From IMG/VR virus record IMGVR_UViG_3300010148_000045, positions 1-35,079 of that record: 35,079 bases of DNA; one strand, given 5' to 3'. The stretch's first letter is position 1. Each line of letters opens with the position of its first letter. This DNA comes from a virus. A program made the position numbers and the translations under genes. Positions 1-8,577 of this stretch are shown here, in pieces. The notes beneath the pieces are model-generated. The model ran no database searches, was not told the DNA's origin, and worked only from the letters and a program-made list of their open reading frames with translations.

Positions 1-1
1 A

Positions 2-3000
2 AAAGTAGCAGAAGCTCAGGACGCAGAAGTTATTGATGTAGATAAGCTAGTAAAAAAATCTAAAGATAAGAAGGGAAAAAATTTAGAAGTAGAATTAAAG
101 AAAAATGAAACTAGCCCTATTGTTGTAGGCTCTATGGAATTGTTAAGTCCTGAAGAAATGGCTATAGTGGTTAAATATTCTGGTTTGGGAGAAAATGCAA
201 AAAGAAGAATGAATGATATATATGAGTTAGTTCAAGACCCTATTATTGCCCTAAAAGACGCTCAAAAATTAAAACTAGGAACACCTATATTTGAAAGAAC
301 TAAAGATGGAGAGTTAATTTTTGCTGGAGAATCTGTTAGTGATACAGACCAAATCATTAGAATGTTAAACAGAAATGACCTGCCTGGAGGTATGGCTTCT
401 GGAAACTATGTAGACCAACCTATTTTAGGTATTAAAAAAGGTTTTGAAATTGTAAAAAACAAAGGTAGAACAAGAGAGTTTTTAAAAGAATCCGGCATTA
501 ACAAAGTAGAAGTTCCTTTAGGTGTAAATGCAAAAATAATTAGAGATAGCATGAAAGTCGTTGGAGACGATATTGTGTTTGATGTTCAGGTTGGAAGAAG
601 TATTTATGCCTTAGATTCAAAAAATGCTGATTTGTTTTTAAAACATTACACAGCTCAACCTTTATTAAAGTATAAGTTTGAACACAATAATAAAGGAGTA
701 TTTTCTAAGCCTTTTGCTATGACAAGAATTAGAAGAAAAGCATTAAGAGCTTTAATAAGAGACGAGTCTAATGATGCGTTTCCAGCTTCGATATTAGGAG
801 ATTACAGACAGGCAATTGCTGTTATAGCTTCTGATTTGAAATACGACAAATGGTTAAAAGCTTTAAGTGCAACTCAAAATAAGTCAGGAAATCCATATTT
901 AAAACCTATTAAAGTAAAAGACTTATCTGACATTGAAATGAAACTTGTGACAGAAAGAATTCAAGATATTAGAGCTATAAGAAGCAGAACAGATTTTGTT
1001 ATAGACCAATTAGAGGGAAGCAACCTAAGACTTATAAATCCTATTACAAAAGATAACGAAGTTATAAACATAGCTGCTCCAATTATGTCTGAGTTAGGAA
1101 ACCAACTTACATCTCCTGCTGCAAAAAGTTTAGGTGGACTTATATCTGCATCAGATAGAAATATCGTGGGTAGAGTTACTAATGATATTGTTGACTTACA
1201 ACTTGCATTAGGTATGGATAAAGAAGTACTGTCTGCAAAGAAACTAGTTCCAACATTTTTAGGTAAAGCAGTTGGTTACAATCCATTTAGAAATAAGCTT
1301 GCAGAAAATTGGATTACAGGTAAAAAAGAAATAATTTTATCTGATGGAAAGTCTTATAAAGGTTTTGACGACTATTTAAAATTAGATGCTAATCCAAAGC
1401 TTATTAACAAATGGAAATCGCAAGTTAAAAAGATAAATGCAAACCCAGAAAGATATGGATACACTGCAGAAGAAATAAACTTTTTAAATTTTAGGATAAA
1501 AGCCATAGAAGGTATTAAAAGAATTATGGATGACATAGCTGGAAGAGCTTTATCTGTTGGTATACAAATGCCTGGTATGAAAAAATATTACATGCCATTT
1601 GTTATGGAAAAGCAATACAGAGATACTATATATAGCTCTATGAAATCATTAAACGAAAAAGTTTCTGACATTTTAGGAGCAGGGGTTCTTGCTAAAAATA
1701 AAGATGATATTTCAAAAAATTTAAGCGCAGCAGACAAAGAACTGTTTATCAAAGAAATTGAAGGCTGGATACAAGGATTAAACGCGTCTAAAGATAAGTA
1801 TAAAAATGGTACTGCTACAGCTTGGACTGCTACCCTGAAAAAGTTAAAAGAAACTCCTGGTAACATTGGAGAAATACCAGAGTTAGATGTTTGGTTGGCA
1901 TTAAATACATCATTGTTTAACGATGGATTTAAAAAATATGGACACTTAGAAAAGAAAAGAACATTAGGTAAAACTTCAGTAACGAATGTAGATGTTACTG
2001 CTGCTATTATGAGAAGTAAACTAGACTTGCTAGATAATAATTTAGCTACTTTGTATACAGATTATATTTTAGGCTCAAACAAAAGAATAGAACTTGTAAG
2101 AACTTTTGGAGTAGAAGGTAATCTATTTAACAGACTTTTAAATCTAGTTCCTGAAGATGATATGTTGCAAGGGCCAATACCTGGTCTTATTAAATCAAGA
2201 GAAATAACAGGTTTTGGCTTACTACCAGATGACCCTATGATAAAAGAAGGATTGCCTCCTAATCTTGTTTCTACTCAAAGAGATGCTTTGAGAGTTATTA
2301 AAGATGTTCTTACCGGAGAAAGCCAATATAGCAGGTCTCATCAACTTAGTTCTTTCTTTGAAACATCGGCAAATCTTATTTTTACAACTAAAATATCTTT
2401 AGGTACAGCTATTATTCAAAATATGTTTCAACCTTTTATATCTTACGTTCCAGACTTAGGTATTTGGAGCGCTACTAGAGGTGGTATAAATTATTTTATA
2501 GACCCTAAGGTTGGAGATTTGGTTTTAAGAGCTGGTCCTTCACAACTTTCTCTTGTTGATGATTTAGTTCCTGGTGTTCGTTCATTAAGAATTAGTTCTA
2601 CAAGAATTATAAATCCTAACGATTCACTTATTCAAAAGTTTATGAATGAATTGAGTTTAGGAAGTGCTACACAGGCTTTAGGTCAGCCATTTATGTATGT
2701 TAACTTGCAGAACAAAATATTGGCCGCAGCAGCAGCTGATGACTATATTAAAAAGATGGCTAAACTATTAACAGGTAAACAAAATTTAGGAGATAAAGCA
2801 GAATTATTTTTTGGATTGTTGACAGTTAAAGATAAACAACAATACGGTAGAAACAAACTATTTTACAGGTTTGGACTAGACCCTGATGAGGTTATTAAAT
2901 TTGCTCCTCAAATTATAAGCGGAACTTTTGGACCAAGCAAAGCAGAGCAAGCCTTTGCTGTAAAATACAAGAAAGCTCTAGAAAACTACTCACAATTATC

Positions 3001-3979
3001 TCAAGCTGGTAGAGAGTTTATGTTAGATAGTTTTTCTCAGAATGACCCTAACGCTAGACAGATAAATCTTTTTAAAAGATGGGCTAAGAGACAGGCTTTC
3101 ATGATGAAAGATATTTATGACTTTGAGATGGCTAATGGAAATTATTTAATACCTGCTACTATGGCTGGTTCAGGAGTATTCGGAGGATATTTATCAGCGA
3201 GAGGAATAGAGATTGTAAAAGATTGGGCTGCAGGAGAACAAGATATAAGAGGTGAAAAGTATCAAAGAAATATTTCATATAGAGAACCAATGCCTAAATT
3301 AAGAGATGTATATAAAGGAGAAGACAGATTTTATATGGAAGACCTGGTAAATGCGACAATTACCGGAGGTCTTTTTGGGATGGCTGGAGATATTGTTTTA
3401 GGAGACCAGCCTTTTGATGCGTTGAAATTTGCAGTTTCTCCTGCTGGATGGGGAGACCTTGAAAGAGCTGGAAGACTTTTTAATGACTTAGCTATTAATG
3501 CTCCTATGAATCAGGGAACTGATTTAAACAGAATTATAAGAAAAAATCTTAGAATAGCTGCTCAGGGAGCTGGAGGTATTCCTAACAACTTCTTTAAAAG
3601 AGTTAATTATGAACCTTGGGAAGGTCCGGTTGGTAAGATGATAGGAGAAACAAGAGCTCCTGTTCAAGATGATATTAATTTAATTAAAGCTCAAAGAAAT
3701 AGAATAGTTAGCGATGTGGTAGATTTATCTCTAAACTATAGAATTACAGAAAAGGAAAGTGTTAAGAGAAAAATAAATAATAAAATTACAGAGTGGAACA
3801 ATTCTGCCTCTGCTAATAAGTATTGGAATGGACAAGGATTAAATCCTTATGCTATATACTATGTTAGAGACATTATAGATTCAGGTAAAGTTACTGATGA
3901 ATGGATAGATAAAATGAACAGCGCAGAAGATGTTTATAAATTAAAATCCTCAGATATTATGAGACAATCAAAAAGATAA
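2..3979 (+). CDS. Large probable internal virion (ejection) protein, 5' end outside window
   Basis: The frame is open from base 2, so the first in-window ATG (134) is not the real start; it has no Shine-Dalgarno and 44 in-frame codons precede it. At least 1325 residues lie in the window. The protein is mostly helical, with a basic N-terminal part and glycine- and alanine-rich hydrophobic stretches near the C-terminus (around residues 1045-1070 and 1115-1145, counting from the ATG). I recognise no catalytic motif. Very long proteins of this sort beside structural genes in short-tailed phages are usually internal virion or DNA-ejection proteins. The role here is inferred from size, composition and position. 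It reads rightward and is followed after 10 bases by the next gene. It could also be a polyvalent protein with an enzymatic domain upstream of the window. Confidence 0.7.
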   Translation, partial: KVAEAQDAEVIDVDKLVKKSKDKKGKNLEVELKKNETSPIVVGSMELLSPEEMAIVVKYSGLGENAKRRMNDIYELVQDPIIALKDAQKLKLGTPIFERTKDGELIFAGESVSDTDQIIRMLNRNDLPGGMASGNYVDQPILGIKKGFEIVKNKGRTREFLKESGINKVEVPLGVNAKIIRDSMKVVGDDIVFDVQVGRSIYALDSKNADLFLKHYTAQPLLKYKFEHNNKGVFSKPFAMTRIRRKALRALIRDESNDAFPASILGDYRQAIAVIASDLKYDKWLKALSATQNKSGNPYLKPIKVKDLSDIEMKLVTERIQDIRAIRSRTDFVIDQLEGSNLRLINPITKDNEVINIAAPIMSELGNQLTSPAAKSLGGLISASDRNIVGRVTNDIVDLQLALGMDKEVLSAKKLVPTFLGKAVGYNPFRNKLAENWITGKKEIILSDGKSYKGFDDYLKLDANPKLINKWKSQVKKINANPERYGYTAEEINFLNFRIKAIEGIKRIMDDIAGRALSVGIQMPGMKKYYMPFVMEKQYRDTIYSSMKSLNEKVSDILGAGVLAKNKDDISKNLSAADKELFIKEIEGWIQGLNASKDKYKNGTATAWTATLKKLKETPGNIGEIPELDVWLALNTSLFNDGFKKYGHLEKKRTLGKTSVTNVDVTAAIMRSKLDLLDNNLATLYTDYILGSNKRIELVRTFGVEGNLFNRLLNLVPEDDMLQGPIPGLIKSREITGFGLLPDDPMIKEGLPPNLVSTQRDALRVIKDVLTGESQYSRSHQLSSFFETSANLIFTTKISLGTAIIQNMFQPFISYVPDLGIWSATRGGINYFIDPKVGDLVLRAGPSQLSLVDDLVPGVRSLRISSTRIINPNDSLIQKFMNELSLGSATQALGQPFMYVNLQNKILAAAAADDYIKKMAKLLTGKQNLGDKAELFFGLLTVKDKQQYGRNKLFYRFGLDPDEVIKFAPQIISGTFGPSKAEQAFAVKYKKALENYSQLSQAGREFMLDSFSQNDPNARQINLFKRWAKRQAFMMKDIYDFEMANGNYLIPATMAGSGVFGGYLSARGIEIVKDWAAGEQDIRGEKYQRNISYREPMPKLRDVYKGEDRFYMEDLVNATITGGLFGMAGDIVLGDQPFDALKFAVSPAGWGDLERAGRLFNDLAINAPMNQGTDLNRIIRKNLRIAAQGAGGIPNNFFKRVNYEPWEGPVGKMIGETRAPVQDDINLIKAQRNRIVSDVVDLSLNYRITEKESVKRKINNKITEWNNSASANKYWNGQGLNPYAIYYVRDIIDSGKVTDEWIDKMNSAEDVYKLKSSDIMRQSKR

Positions 3980-3989
3980 AGGATAAGTT

Positions 3990-4796
3990 ATGTCAGATAA
4001 GATAACAATCAAAGACTATTTAAACTACTTTGGCAACAAAAGCGCTGAAGCAGATAGTCTTGTTCAAAATTTAAATAGACAAATAGAAGACCAAAGATTT
4101 GGTACCATTAAACCTAAAATGACTTACATGCAAAAAGTAAAAGCATTTAATGATGACCCTATGAATCAAATGATTATGGGTTTAGTTGAACCGGGCGGTG
4201 GATTAAAAACTGTAGGTAAAGGTCTTGCAAGAGGTGGTAAAAATATAATAGATATTTTAAGAGAAGCTCTTGGGATTGGTAGAAAAGAAATGGGCGACGT
4301 TCTATCTAGATATAAAAGAGGAGTTCAGCCTGACTTTGTTACTACAAACAGGGTGGCGAAAGAAGGTCAACAAGTTATTCCTAATTTAATACAGCCAAAA
4401 GTTTCTGTTAACAAACTTGTTAAAGCAGAAGGTCCTTTTAAAAATTTACAAGAAGCAAGTGTAGGAAAATATTTTCCTAGCACAGATGTAAATCTTGCAA
4501 GTCCTAAAAAAACTAAAGAAATAACTTTTGAAGATTTGTATAACAAAATTGCAAAACAGATGGACGACGCGGCTCAACTAACAGACGAGTATGACCCTCT
4601 TGTCACAGGATTCGAGAGTGTTGAAGATGTTATAAGTAGTTATCCAGAAGATTTTTTAGAGCTTTTTAGAAGAGCCATTGGAAGAAAACCTTCTTCGAGA
4701 ACTATGGTTGACTTTGCTAAAGAAATGCAGACGAACTTTGGAAAGAAAGTAGAATTTAAACCTAAATATGAATTTAATCCTAAGAAAAAGAAATAA
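3990..4796 (+). CDS. Unknown protein, probable virion-associated
   Basis: A 268-residue protein I do not recognise. An AAAGGA ribosome site lies just before the ATG. Residues about 60-80 are glycine-rich and mildly hydrophobic, the middle is basic, residues about 185-235 are acidic, and the C-terminus is a lysine run. It lies 10 bases after the large virion protein and 11 bases before the next gene, so the three are probably one operon. By position it may be a minor virion component or an assembly partner. No signal peptide or catalytic motif is visible. Confidence 0.7.
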   Translation: MSDKITIKDYLNYFGNKSAEADSLVQNLNRQIEDQRFGTIKPKMTYMQKVKAFNDDPMNQMIMGLVEPGGGLKTVGKGLARGGKNIIDILREALGIGRKEMGDVLSRYKRGVQPDFVTTNRVAKEGQQVIPNLIQPKVSVNKLVKAEGPFKNLQEASVGKYFPSTDVNLASPKKTKEITFEDLYNKIAKQMDDAAQLTDEYDPLVTGFESVEDVISSYPEDFLELFRRAIGRKPSSRTMVDFAKEMQTNFGKKVEFKPKYEFNPKKKK

Positions 4797-4807
4797 GGTA
4801 AGATAAG

Positions 4808-5368
4808 ATGAATAAAAACGTAGAAACACAAAACAGTCAATTAGATACTTTTCAGTCTATGTTAGACGCAGCAGGATTTGTTCCTGGATACGGAGAGCCT
4901 GCAGACATTCTAAATGCAGCTATATCTCTTGCAAGAGGAGATAAAGAACGTGCTGCTGTTTCAGCATTTTCAGCAATTCCTTTTTTAGGAGCGATAGGTA
5001 GTGTTAAAAAAGGAGAAAAGCTATTTAAAAATGTTAAATTTAAAAAGAGTGAAAAAAGTAAATTGATGGGAACTGATAATGAAAGAGATTATATTTTAGC
5101 AGACAAAGATTATGCAGAAGCTTTAAGAGAACCAATGATTGAACTTGGAACAAAGGTTAGAACACAAGTGCCTGAGGTTGATATAAGCAGCGCAGCAACT
5201 TTACAAAGAAATATGCGTGATATAATAGAAGAATATCTTTCAAAGGTTCCTGACTATCCAGTAGAAGATTTTATGGAAAAAGATGTTCTTGACATTTTTG
5301 AAAGACTCGCAAAAGTTACAAATAAAAAAGACTTGTTTGATGTTTTCAGAAAAGCAGGAAAAAATTAG
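4808..5368 (+). CDS. Unknown protein with pretoxin-like glycine/alanine helical segment
   Basis: A 186-residue protein. Residues about 20-65 hold a pattern with FVPGYGEPADILNAA, then an ARGD turn, then a second helix ending IPFLGAIG. This resembles the VP-G-E--D--NA----RGD---A--S--A-IP--G linker known from polymorphic toxins just before their toxin domains, and also seen in some phage virion proteins. The remainder is helical and charged, without a toxin motif that I recognise. It is the last gene of the rightward unit. Its TAG overlaps the stop codon of the convergent helicase gene. A role in membrane insertion or DNA delivery is only an inference. Confidence 0.65.
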   Translation: MNKNVETQNSQLDTFQSMLDAAGFVPGYGEPADILNAAISLARGDKERAAVSAFSAIPFLGAIGSVKKGEKLFKNVKFKKSEKSKLMGTDNERDYILADKDYAEALREPMIELGTKVRTQVPEVDISSAATLQRNMRDIIEEYLSKVPDYPVEDFMEKDVLDIFERLAKVTNKKDLFDVFRKAGKN

Positions 5369-6672
5369 AAAGGGTCGCCTGGCATTTGCTTGGCGACACT
5401 TGCTTCTGCTTCTTCCACAGTATCATACAACGTACAACAATCTGGTGAAAATCCAACCGTTGCTTTTCCAGTTGACCCATACCTATTTTTAGCTACGACT
5501 ATATCTAGTCCGTACTTTCCATGTCTTGCATTCTCAAAGTTTACAGTCCAAGGATAATGTGTAAATGCTACAATCTCTGCGTCTTGTTCTAAATTACCTG
5601 ATTCGGCAAGGTCACTTAGTTTAGGAATTCTTTCTGTCCTATACTCTATATTACGATTAAGTTGTGAAACAAGAATAACTGAAATATTCTCAGACTTACA
5701 CAACCATTTATATCGTCTTGATGTATCACCTATTTTCAACCTTAAATCTCTCATATCATTATTAGGGTATTCAATCAAACCTATATGGTCGTCAATAACG
5801 ACGTCAGGTTTTATACGTCTAATTTCACGAAAAGTTCCCTCTAAATTTCTTATGTTGTCAAACATAAATAGTTTGTCAGTATACTTTTCTTTAATAATTT
5901 CTAAACTTTTTTCAATCTCTAACTTACTAGTGACTGCGTTATGTCTTAACATGTGGTATGTAATACCTTCTGCTTCCATAGCAATAAACTTCTTCATCAT
6001 TTCAGTATTAGGCATTTCTCTGTTAAACATAACAACCTTTTTGCCAGACAACACAAGATTTCTAGCTATATTGGCAACTGTAGTGGTTTTAGCATTCCCA
6101 GGTCGCCCAGCAAAAATGGTTATTTCTCCTCTAGTCATGCCTGATATTATATTATCTATCGGGGCAAAACCAGTGGTAGTTAGGTTGCGTTTGGAGAACA
6201 AAGAGTCTTTTGTCATAGACAATAATGTTTCTAAATCAAATTTTTGTCCAGGTTCTAAGTTTAGCAAAGAACTTGTTGTGTCATGGACATCTACTAATAA
6301 TGTACTTATGTCGTTAGTATCATCAGAGGCTTTACTAGCAATTTGTTGTGATTGCAATACAAGCTTTCTTCTTAGCCAGTCAGAATGAACTTGCTTTGCA
6401 TAAGACTCTACATTTGCGGTAGTAGGAACCTCTAGTCCTGTTAAGTAATATGTTATTCCTTTTAACTTGCTAGATATGTTTACAACGTCTACTGGTATAT
6501 TCTCTGACTTTAAGTCTAGTATTGTTTGCCAAATCTTTTTATTTTTTTCTACATAAAAAGCTTCGCTCTCTAAGATATATTCTTTCACTACTTCAAAACA
6601 TTTGTCATCCTGTATTACAGAACCTAATACTGCTCTTTCTGCATCGTCACTAAATATTCCTAATCCTTGCAT
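5365..6672 (-). CDS. DnaB-type replicative helicase
   Basis: A 435-residue protein with the DnaB layout: an N-terminal helical domain (about 1-100), a linker, and a RecA-like ATPase core from about residue 160. Walker A is GRPGNAKTT at 189-197, Walker B is VVIDDH at 291-296, and the SQLNR motif lies at 336-340, with the usual arginine-rich C-terminal segment after it. Family knowledge makes this the hexameric 5'-3' replicative helicase that unwinds DNA at the fork. It is the last gene of the leftward replication unit and starts inside the preceding gene (13-base overlap), with an AAAGGAG site. No primase or polymerase gene is near, so it probably recruits host enzymes. A recombinase/KaiC-like ATPase is a less likely alternative. 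Confidence 0.9.
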   Translation of the reverse strand: MQGLGIFSDDAERAVLGSVIQDDKCFEVVKEYILESEAFYVEKNKKIWQTILDLKSENIPVDVVNISSKLKGITYYLTGLEVPTTANVESYAKQVHSDWLRRKLVLQSQQIASKASDDTNDISTLLVDVHDTTSSLLNLEPGQKFDLETLLSMTKDSLFSKRNLTTTGFAPIDNIISGMTRGEITIFAGRPGNAKTTTVANIARNLVLSGKKVVMFNREMPNTEMMKKFIAMEAEGITYHMLRHNAVTSKLEIEKSLEIIKEKYTDKLFMFDNIRNLEGTFREIRRIKPDVVIDDHIGLIEYPNNDMRDLRLKIGDTSRRYKWLCKSENISVILVSQLNRNIEYRTERIPKLSDLAESGNLEQDAEIVAFTHYPWTVNFENARHGKYGLDIVVAKNRYGSTGKATVGFSPDCCTLYDTVEEAEASVAKQMPGDPF

Positions 6673-7019
6673 TTATGACAAACTCCTTTCACCATAGGTA
6701 TTGTTTTATATACAGACTGGTCTAAATATCCAGGCTCAAATTTACCATTGTCTTGCATTTCTACAGCCCAAGCCTTTTTGCATAAAGGGCATCTAGTAGG
6801 GACTCTAACCATAGAAACGTTTTCATGGCTAGGCTTTTGTCTTTCTGACAAGAAGTGAGGATTTTTTCTGCCTTCTGCAAAAAGTTTATATACTTCTTCA
6901 TCAAACCATTCTTTGTAATTATCAGGGTCTACCTGTTTAAAATAATTTAGATAAGATTCAAACTCAGCTTTTTCTGAGGCGAACTCTTCCTTTGTCTTAT
7001 AACTAAAGACACTTCTCAT
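6660..7019 (-). CDS. Small zinc-ribbon protein
   Basis: A 119-residue protein I cannot name. The first 60 residues are charged and helical. The C-terminal half carries CPLC and, at the very end, CHKC, which together could bind one zinc ion as a zinc ribbon. A good GGGAGAG ribosome site precedes the ATG. It overlaps the helicase start, so the two are probably translationally coupled. Its place beside a helicase suggests a nucleic-acid-binding accessory role, possibly in helicase loading or priming; that is inference. Confidence 0.75.
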   Translation of the reverse strand: MRSVFSYKTKEEFASEKAEFESYLNYFKQVDPDNYKEWFDEEVYKLFAEGRKNPHFLSERQKPSHENVSMVRVPTRCPLCKKAWAVEMQDNGKFEPGYLDQSVYKTIPMVKGVCHKCKD

Positions 7020-7041
7020 ATTTCTCTCCCTATTTTATTTA

Positions 7042-7380
7042 TTAGTTGAGTTGAAAAGCTAGTTGGATTAACTCCAACAAATCTTTATATCGAATTGTTG
7101 CGTATATTTCTCCTCTATCTTGTTTGATAAGAGTAATATCGCAATCGTCAGGTGGCAAAAGATAGCTAGCAATAGACTTTCTTACTTTACATTGAACCTT
7201 CATTTCTCTTGAAGTAGATTCGTCTAGTAAGTAGTTTATGACTATATCGACTTCAGGAGACATTCCAATGCTTCTACCATCACTACCCCAAGCTCTTTTT
7301 GCATTGAAGCCATGAGATTCTGCAATGTCTACACATTCTCTCTCAAATCGATTACCTTTTGCTTTTGATTTACTTGCCAT
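7042..7380 (-). CDS. Hjc-like PD-(D/E)XK nuclease, probable Holliday junction resolvase
   Basis: A 112-residue protein. The N-terminus has KGNRFERE (helix with the first acidic residue), then an R-WGS-G segment, PEVDIV with the active-site Asp, and REMKVQCK, which supplies the E-X-K. This order matches archaeal-type Hjc/VRR-like resolvases, which cut four-way DNA junctions. In a phage with an annealing protein and a Cas4-like exonuclease, it would resolve recombination or replication intermediates before packaging. The ATG has no Shine-Dalgarno; a consensus-like promoter lies immediately upstream, so the gene may have its own leaderless transcript. Confidence 0.8.
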   Translation of the reverse strand: MASKSKAKGNRFERECVDIAESHGFNAKRAWGSDGRSIGMSPEVDIVINYLLDESTSREMKVQCKVRKSIASYLLPPDDCDITLIKQDRGEIYATIRYKDLLELIQLAFQLN

Positions 7381-7385
7381 ATAAA

Positions 7386-7415
7386 AATATACTTATTTAT
7401 TCTCTTCTTAGTCAA
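7386..7415 (-). promoter_or_regulatory. Internal promoter before resolvase gene, leaderless geometry
   Basis: Read on the minus strand: TTGACT (7415-7410), an 18-base spacer, then TATATT (7391-7386). Only five bases separate the -10 box from the ATG, so the expected start point falls at or just inside the codon. The -35 box contains the TGA stop of the upstream gene. The ATG lacks a Shine-Dalgarno, which fits a leaderless mRNA. Confidence 0.6.
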
Positions 7416-7813
7416 CTCAAATTTTTTAATTTATCTATGTCAAACTTTTCTGCTATTCTTCTAACAAAATCGTCAAAGACCATGAAAGTGTCTTTCCACT
7501 CTCCTTCGTAGTATACTTTAGTTACTACTGTGTTAGCTAACATTATTGATTGCTCAGGGCTTGTGCTATGTGTGGCAATAACCCCAACAGATATTTTCCT
7601 GGTCGCTCTCCAGGTGTCGACAATACGTTCTATTACTAGTCTTTGCCCTAATGGAAACGGAGCGTCGTCTTTCTTACAGTCTCCTATTAATAGAAATTTA
7701 TTGCCCACTTCAAAACAAAAGTCGATATCTGTCGGTGATACAAGCCCATCTTGCAATCCATCAAATATTACCGGTTGTTTAAACCTTTTCTCGTATAAAA
7801 TTGGTCTTTTCAA
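7412..7813 (-). CDS. PD-(D/E)XK nuclease-like protein (TTG start)
   Basis: A 133-residue protein. Residues about 25-65 carry PTDIDFCFE, then a strand with IGDCKK, then GQRLVIERIVD. This is the D...(D/E)XK core of restriction-endonuclease-fold proteins that phages often encode as small nucleases. Here the usual E-X-K reads D-C-K, a tolerated variant. The start codon is TTG, supported by an AGAGG site seven bases upstream; no closer ATG fits. The TTG overlaps the TGA of an upstream 28-codon ORF, suggesting coupling. Its substrate is unknown; DNA processing in recombination is likely from context. Confidence 0.7.
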   Translation of the reverse strand: MKRPILYEKRFKQPVIFDGLQDGLVSPTDIDFCFEVGNKFLLIGDCKKDDAPFPLGQRLVIERIVDTWRATRKISVGVIATHSTSPEQSIMLANTVVTKVYYEGEWKDTFMVFDDFVRRIAEKFDIDKLKNLS

Positions 7814-7896
7814 AAATTTTCCTCTCGAGAATGCCCCTCTAAGCGATTATAATTACACTTTCGACATAACTGTCGACTAATATGTGTTTCGTCCAT
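7810..7896 (-). CDS. Possible 28-residue CxxC mini-protein
   Basis: A short ORF with an ATG at 7896 and a GAGG about ten bases upstream. It encodes a peptide with CRKCNYN and a charged tail. Its TGA overlaps the TTG start of the next gene (TTGA), as expected for a coupled pair. The CRKCN pattern recalls the end of HNH or endonuclease VII domains, so it might be a remnant of a larger nuclease. It may equally serve only to deliver ribosomes to the TTG start. Confidence 0.4.
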   Translation of the reverse strand: MDETHISRQLCRKCNYNRLEGHSREENF

Positions 7897-7920
7897 AGAA
7901 GGGCAACCTCGTGCGTAATT

Positions 7921-8154
7921 TTAATTTAACACTCTTTTTGGAGGAAAAGTCATGTTTTGCGTGCAATCTAACCATGTAAACCTCAAATCTATAGCGTCAT
8001 TAATGATACTTATGTTATATCCTTCGTTAATCATCTTAACAACTACTTTTTTTGTAAAAGATGGAAATGCTTTGTATCTAACAAAAGCCTCAGTTGTTGA
8101 GGTCATTCCCGTCTTTTCTATTCTCTCTCTTATCTTTTTCTCTTTTAATGTCAT
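7921..8154 (-). CDS. Small unknown protein
   Basis: A 77-residue basic protein I do not recognise. A GGGAGA site six to seven bases before the ATG at 8154 fixes this start, even though it means a 65-base overlap in another frame with the upstream gene. The middle looks like a helix-turn-helix-sized helical unit (residues about 20-60). It is part of the compact leftward replication unit; no function can be read from it. Confidence 0.65.
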   Translation of the reverse strand: MTLKEKKIRERIEKTGMTSTTEAFVRYKAFPSFTKKVVVKMINEGYNISIINDAIDLRFTWLDCTQNMTFPPKRVLN

Positions 8155-8344
8155 CTGATATCTCCCTATAACGTTTCCTTAAAATGTGGACGAGATACTT
8201 CTCCTCTCGCCCACTTATTTTCTCTATGTCTTTGAATCCTATTGCGCTAAGTCTTTTAGTCACCAAGACCTCATTGATACCTGGTTGATATCCCATAAGG
8301 TCTTGGAAAGACTTCATAATGGCATTCCATTTACTAATGTCCAT
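8090..8344 (-). CDS. Small unknown basic protein
   Basis: An 84-residue protein. I place the start at the ATG at 8344, which overlaps the upstream stop as TAATG, rather than at a TTG nine bases earlier. The C-terminal third is a highly charged lysine- and arginine-rich helix. The N-terminal part (DISKWNAIMKSFQDLMGYQPG) is helical and polar. No family is recognised. It is coupled at both ends to its neighbours in the replication unit, so a DNA-associated role is plausible but unproven. Confidence 0.65.
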   Translation of the reverse strand: MDISKWNAIMKSFQDLMGYQPGINEVLVTKRLSAIGFKDIEKISGREEKYLVHILRKRYREISDDIKREKDKRENRKDGNDLNN

Positions 8345-8577
8345 TAATCGCAAGTTTCACAGAAAGAAGGACCCATTACCGTTGCTGCATTTTTTAAGAC
8401 ATCTTCTTTAGTCACAGGCTCTGTTTTTTCTATTTCTTCAAACTGAGTCTGAAACTGAGTTTTTAAGTTATGTCTTAATTCAATGGTAGCTTCGTCTTCT
8501 CCCTCTTTCCTGAATAGTTCTAATATTTCTATTAGTCCCATAGCTTCTTCTTTTGTAAGTATGAAAGAATACTTCAT
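8344..8577 (-). CDS. Small acidic unknown protein
   Basis: A 77-residue acidic, helical protein with a C-terminal CETC pair. It begins in a TAATG overlap with the stop of the SSB-like gene and ends in the same kind of overlap with the next gene, so it is translated as part of a coupled chain. Residues 8-60 look like one or two amphipathic helices. No function is recognised. The link to SSB suggests a replication accessory factor. Confidence 0.65.
   Translation of the reverse strand: MKYSFILTKEEAMGLIEILELFRKEGEDEATIELRHNLKTQFQTQFEEIEKTEPVTKEDVLKNAATVMGPSFCETCD

Noticed and set aside
134-3979. Start of the first gene at the ATG at 134
   Set aside because: The frame is open to base 2 and the ATG has no Shine-Dalgarno; the true start lies before the window.
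5852-6388. Plus-strand 178-residue ORF
   Set aside because: Lies antisense inside the helicase gene, which has clear motifs; no ribosome site and an unnatural composition.
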